Positions 60,667 through 64,000 of a stretch of 64,000 nucleotides of DNA are shown here, piece by piece; within the stretch, counting starts at the first letter, position 1; each line of letters opens with the position of its first letter. The stretch comes from Bombardia bombarda. Lineage: Eukaryota; Ascomycota; Sordariomycetes; Sordariales; Lasiosphaeriaceae. The DNA lies in contig JAULSR010000002.1 of assembly GCA_030512295.1 (NCBI GenBank), positions 2,666,001 through 2,730,000 of the forward strand, read 5' to 3'. A model generated the notes under the pieces. The model worked only from the letters and a program-made list of their open reading frames with translations. It was not told the origin of the DNA and did no database searches. A program made the position numbers and the translations under genes.

Positions 60667-61221
60667 TCAAACCCCCTCCCTTCCCCCCTCCACCGCCCAA
60701 TAACCGGCTCCAACAACCTCGGCAACAACTCCGCCGCATACCCCCCAAAAGCAAAAATTCCCCTTCCCGACCATGTACCTCAACTGCTCCGGCTTCTCCG
60801 CATCCAAATTCACCGTCACCACGCTCGTCCCCTCCCCCCTCGCCTCCTCCGCATACCCCGCCGCCGGATACACCACCGAGCTCGTCCCAATCACCAGCAC
60901 CACGTCCACCACCTTGCCATTCACATCATCAGGAGCGATCCACTCGTCAATCTCATCCAGCATCGCTTCATCCAGCAACTCGCCAAACCACACGACGCCC
61001 GGGCGCTGCAGACCGGTCCCGCACTTTGAGCACTTGGGCAGCTCTGACGCCGGGATGTGCGCTAGCTTGTGGTCTGGGTCGAGGAGGGGCAGGGTCTGGG
61101 TCGGGTCGGCGACGTCTTGGGAGGCGGCGGCGAGCGCGGGGCAGAAGGGGTCGGAGAGGTTGTTGTGCTGGGTCCAGGTGCAGGAGGGGGTGTTGCTGCA
61201 TTTGATGTCGAGGAGGGACAT
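60667..61221 (-). pseudogene. Sirtuin (SIRT5-like) lacking its N-terminal catalytic half
   Basis: The open frame runs from ATG 61332 (221 residues) or more plausibly ATG 61221 (184 residues) to 60667. It keeps the sirtuin zinc site, two pairs C-x5-C (SLLDIKCSNTPSCTW) and C-x2-C (LPKCSKCGTG), then RPGVVWFGE, VLVIGTSSVVYPAAGYAEEA and the cofactor-binding VNLDAEK region. Sequence identity to class III sirtuins is clear. Missing are the GAGxS NAD loop, the NxD motif and the catalytic His normally just before SLFDIKC; here that position reads NNKMSLLDIKC. I found no exon for them in the 1.1 kb upstream, and no acceptor site precedes the break. Without those parts deacylase activity is not expected, so a truncated copy or pseudogene is likely, though the remaining frame is intact and might be expressed. 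Confidence 0.7.
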
Positions 61222-61332
61222 TTTGTTGTTTTTGCGGCGGGGTATGCGGATTGATGATGATGGCGATGATGGTGGTAGATACTGATTCCACAAGTTTGTA
61301 CGACTATTCAAGAGAAAGGATGACAGCTTCAT

Positions 61333-62470
61333 ATCGAAATAATATGTTTTATAGATACTGACAACACGAGTGACATGTCACACAGCCGTGTTTAGCCAAC
61401 ACTGGTTGGCCCAAGATGTGATCGAGGGAGGTCATGCAGATCGACCAGACTGTGGGATGTGTGCATAGGAATGAGAATTGAGGGGGCAACTTTAGGTTGG
61501 CTCAGTTCTAGGTACTGGTTACAAATAGGGGGTAACAAAAAGACGTCCAAGTCCCTTCACCACCAACCAATACCTATGCAATGTCCGGCCAAGCACCAGT
61601 ACTCCGTTCCAAGCCCCAATCGCATAAAACGGGATCGAAGCCCATCCCGTTCGAGATCAGCCGAAACCAGATTCTCGGGCCAGCACGGCACGGCAAGTCT
61701 CCATCAAGGGACAATCAATGATCAACGACACATCACGTCACGAATAATGAATCTGCAATGTTTCAACATCATTTGATAAAATCTTTTCTCTTCTTTCCTA
61801 ATATCATCTCCTCCCAACATCAAAATGGCCTCCAACACGTTGGCGCTTGCCTGGCTTCTACTAGGTATATATCCATCGCCCACCAGCAAACTATTCACAA
61901 CCGCACACAAATAAGTACTAACAAATGCGTCATGATCGATCCATTCCCAAAATAAATCTCTAAAAGAGCCAAACAAATGCCTCCGCTCAATAACTAATAA
62001 AAAAGGTCCAAATATAACCAGTTCTCTTTTCGCTTTCCTTCGCTTGTCTGGCTTAGCACAGACGTCAATGTCCCGCTCGCAAATCAAAAAAGCAGATCCA
62101 CCAAACCACATTCATTCCCCGCCATCTTCTTTCCCGTGGCATGCAGATTGAGACTGCCGCGAGGCAGAATTAGTCGTAGTATTTTGTGCACAATCCCTCC
62201 TTTTCTCTTTTTCTCGAGATCAAAAAAGGCTGACATTAAGTAGTCTGTATGTAAATAATAACCATTACCCAGGCCTCTCTCTATATGCTTTAGGCAGGTA
62301 GGTAGGTGTTCGCTTCATGGCAAAGGAGTGTGGCGAATGGTGCAAGTAATAAACAGCTTTCGGTCTATGTCTTCCGAGAAAAGAGGGAATAAGAAAAATC
62401 CATGTGCCAAGAAGTTGGTGTGCATGTCTTTCTCATGTCGTTGTTGTTATGTACAAATGGTGTTGATGGC
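61333..62470. other. Intergenic, no sirtuin 5' exon found
   Basis: About 1.1 kb between the sirtuin remnant and the Crh gene stop. It is AT-rich after 61780. I searched the minus strand for sirtuin NAD-binding motifs and found none. A minus-strand ORF at 61722-62111 shows no domain. A TAGGTAGGTG motif lies near 62299. Confidence 0.6.
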
Positions 62471-63768
62471 TTAGATGACGAGAGCACCAATGAACATGGC
62501 GACACCGACCATGGCCAAGGAGCCCATGCTCAGCGCCGTCTTGTCGGCTCCGCTGCCGGGGGCGGCAGTGTTGCTGGTTCCCGGCGTGGTTGATACACCG
62601 GCGACGGTACCGGCATCGTTGGTGGTGGTGGAAGAGCCGCTGCTGGTGGAGGACGAGCCGCTGCTATCGGAGCTGCCGCTGGAGGACGAGCTTCCGCTCG
62701 ACGAGCTGCTGCTATCGGAGCCAGTAGAGCTGGTAGAGGTCGTCGACGAAGAGGGGACAGAGACGGAGGTGACGAGGGTGGTGGAGCCTCCGACGGTCGA
62801 GGAACCGGTCTTGGTGCTGGAAGGAGCTGCTGTGGTGGAGCTGCCGCTGCTGCTGCTGCCGCTGCCCTGGTTGGTGGTGCCATCGTCGCCGATCACCTTG
62901 ATGCTCTGCCAGCTGCCAGTGCGGTCAGTGTACTGGTACTCCTTGGCACTCTTGGCGCCCGAGCCGCCCATGAAGTCCTGGATCTTGATGCTCTGGTAGT
63001 AGGCGACAAAGGGGCCGTTGGCGAAGTTAGCCAGGCCGCCGGCCCAGTCGATGGTGCCCTGAGCAGCGTTCTTGTTTCCGGCGACCCAGGTTCCGAGCTT
63101 GATCTGCATGGGCGACTGGGGGAAGCCGGAGCAGCCCGAGGCAACAGAGCCGGAGAGCGTGCGGACTACATTGCCGTCGATGATCCACTGCAGCTGGTCC
63201 TTGGTCCACTTGATGGTATAGGTGTGGAAAGTGCCCTCGGGATCAGCGACGGCGGAGAAGCCACCGCGGTCGTAGGTGTCGGTGCAGCCCTTGCTGAAGT
63301 AGTTGGTCTGGACTTGGGCGGAATCGGAGCCAACCCACTCCCAGTCGATCTCGTCGAGGTCGTCGGACTGCAGGACAAAGCTGGTGACAATGCCAGCGCC
63401 GGGCGCAGCCCTGACGGTGACATCGACCTGGCCGAAGAAGATGTACTTGTCCGAGGCAATGGTCGGGGCATCGGTCTCCTTGTCGATGGTGAAAACGGCA
63501 CCGAGGTTATCGTCGTACTTAAGCGTCGTTCCTGCGAGCACGTTGAAGAAGTCGTCCTTTCCCTTGCGGAAGTCGACGTCGACCGCCTGAGCACCAACAG
63601 CTGGGGGATTAGGGCAATCTATCAACAGCATTAGCAGTCTAGCCCATCTGTTGCCTGAATCTCCAAAGACTTACCCTTCTTCGTCGGGTCGCAGGCTGTG
63701 AATGTCTGCGCAGAGACAAGCGAAGTAGCAAGAGCCACCGCCGTGAGCGTAGAGAACTTGGACAACAT
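62471..63768 (-). CDS. CRH1: Crh-type GPI-anchored transglycosylase (GH16)
   Basis: Exon 1 is 63768-63675, exon 2 is 63618-62471; the 56-bp intron has donor GTAAGT and acceptor GATAG, 413 residues. A signal peptide (MLSKFSTLTAVALATSLVSA, cleaved before QTF) is followed by the CDPTKK|DCPNPP cysteine region and a GH16 domain. The catalytic motif DEIDWEW has E121, D123 and E125 in the E-x-D-x-E pattern, nucleophile and acid/base. After about residue 270 comes a Ser/Thr-rich linker, probably O-mannosylated, then a hydrophobic tail MGSLAMVGVAMFIGALVI typical of a GPI signal. Crh enzymes move chitin chains onto beta-1,6- and beta-1,3-glucan, cross-linking the cell wall at growth and septation sites. 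Which of the yeast CRH1/UTR2/CRR1 group it matches best cannot be settled from sequence alone. Confidence 0.92.
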
Positions 63769-64000
63769 ATTGTCGCGTAGGGGGTTGAGCTGTCCTAGGT
63801 AGGAAGAGGTGAGGTTCGGGAGTTGCAACAGTGGTGTCGGTAGGTCAAGGCAATAAGTAGGCTAGGTAGTAATTAAGCCCGTAAACCGGACGTGTGTAAC
63901 TGGTGTACGGGAAGGTATGACCCGAGTCGCAAGTTGACTTGTTGACGCAAAGAAGAAGGCGCGAACAACAGTTGATAGTACTCGCGAATAAGATGGGGTT
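63769..64000. promoter_or_regulatory. 5' flank of the Crh gene
   Basis: The last 232 bp of the window are upstream of the Crh start. A CCTAGGTAGGAAG motif lies near 63795. No other feature is evident. Confidence 0.4.

Noticed and set aside
61722..62111. 129-codon minus-strand ORF considered as a 5' exon of the sirtuin
   Set aside because: It has none of the sirtuin NAD-binding motifs and no suitable donor to join it to the remnant.

Overview
The window is nuclear DNA of a filamentous ascomycete, most likely a Sordariomycete. Evidence: fungal Zn2Cys6 regulators, short introns with GTRNGN donors and CTAAC-like branch points, a four-unit polyubiquitin gene, an ERG27-type sterol reductase, a Crh-type cell-wall transglycosylase, an RXT2 subunit and a tRNA-Arg(UCU) with a small intron. 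No mobile element, CRISPR array or secondary-metabolite core enzyme was recognised. I rebuilt exon structures by eye from splice signals and reading-frame continuity; there is no transcript support.

Layout. 0-12.6 kb: 3' part of a Zn2Cys6 regulator (+), polyubiquitin (+), a BRAP2/Etp1-like RING protein (+), a TamA/Dal81-like regulator (-). 16-26.8 kb: GNAT acetyltransferase (-), Upc2-like Zn2Cys6 regulator (-), an OB-fold-like protein (-) divergent from ERG27 (+), then an FLVCR-like MFS transporter (-). 28.8-31.8 kb: QCR6 hinge subunit of complex III (-) and a WBP2-like GRAM protein (-). 31.7-39.6 kb: about 7.9 kb with no recognisable gene. 39.6-52.1 kb: Rid1-like formin-GBD/FH3 protein, Aim32-like thioredoxin-fold ferredoxin, Sct1/Gpt2 glycerol-3-phosphate acyltransferase and a conserved-looking unknown, all on the minus strand. 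52.4-60.4 kb: tRNA-Arg, RXT2, a DHA2 drug-type MFS pump and an MFSD5-like MFS protein, all on the plus strand. 60.6-64 kb: an N-terminally truncated sirtuin (-) and a GPI-anchored Crh glycosidase (-).

Most genes are ordinary housekeeping functions with no obvious shared pathway. ERG27 and the Upc2-like regulator both relate to sterols by family and lie 2.8 kb apart, but nothing in the sequence links them.

The most notable signals are: (1) four neighbouring-frame breaks in otherwise intact genes, each at or near a G/C homopolymer and most repaired by one added base, which points to assembly error rather than four pseudogenes; (2) a sirtuin that keeps its zinc module but lacks the NAD-binding front half and catalytic histidine; (3) a possible RNA polymerase III unit near 23.7 kb with good A and B boxes but no tRNA cloverleaf; (4) the 7.9-kb gene desert upstream of the WBP2-like gene. 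I found no convincing new multi-gene system.
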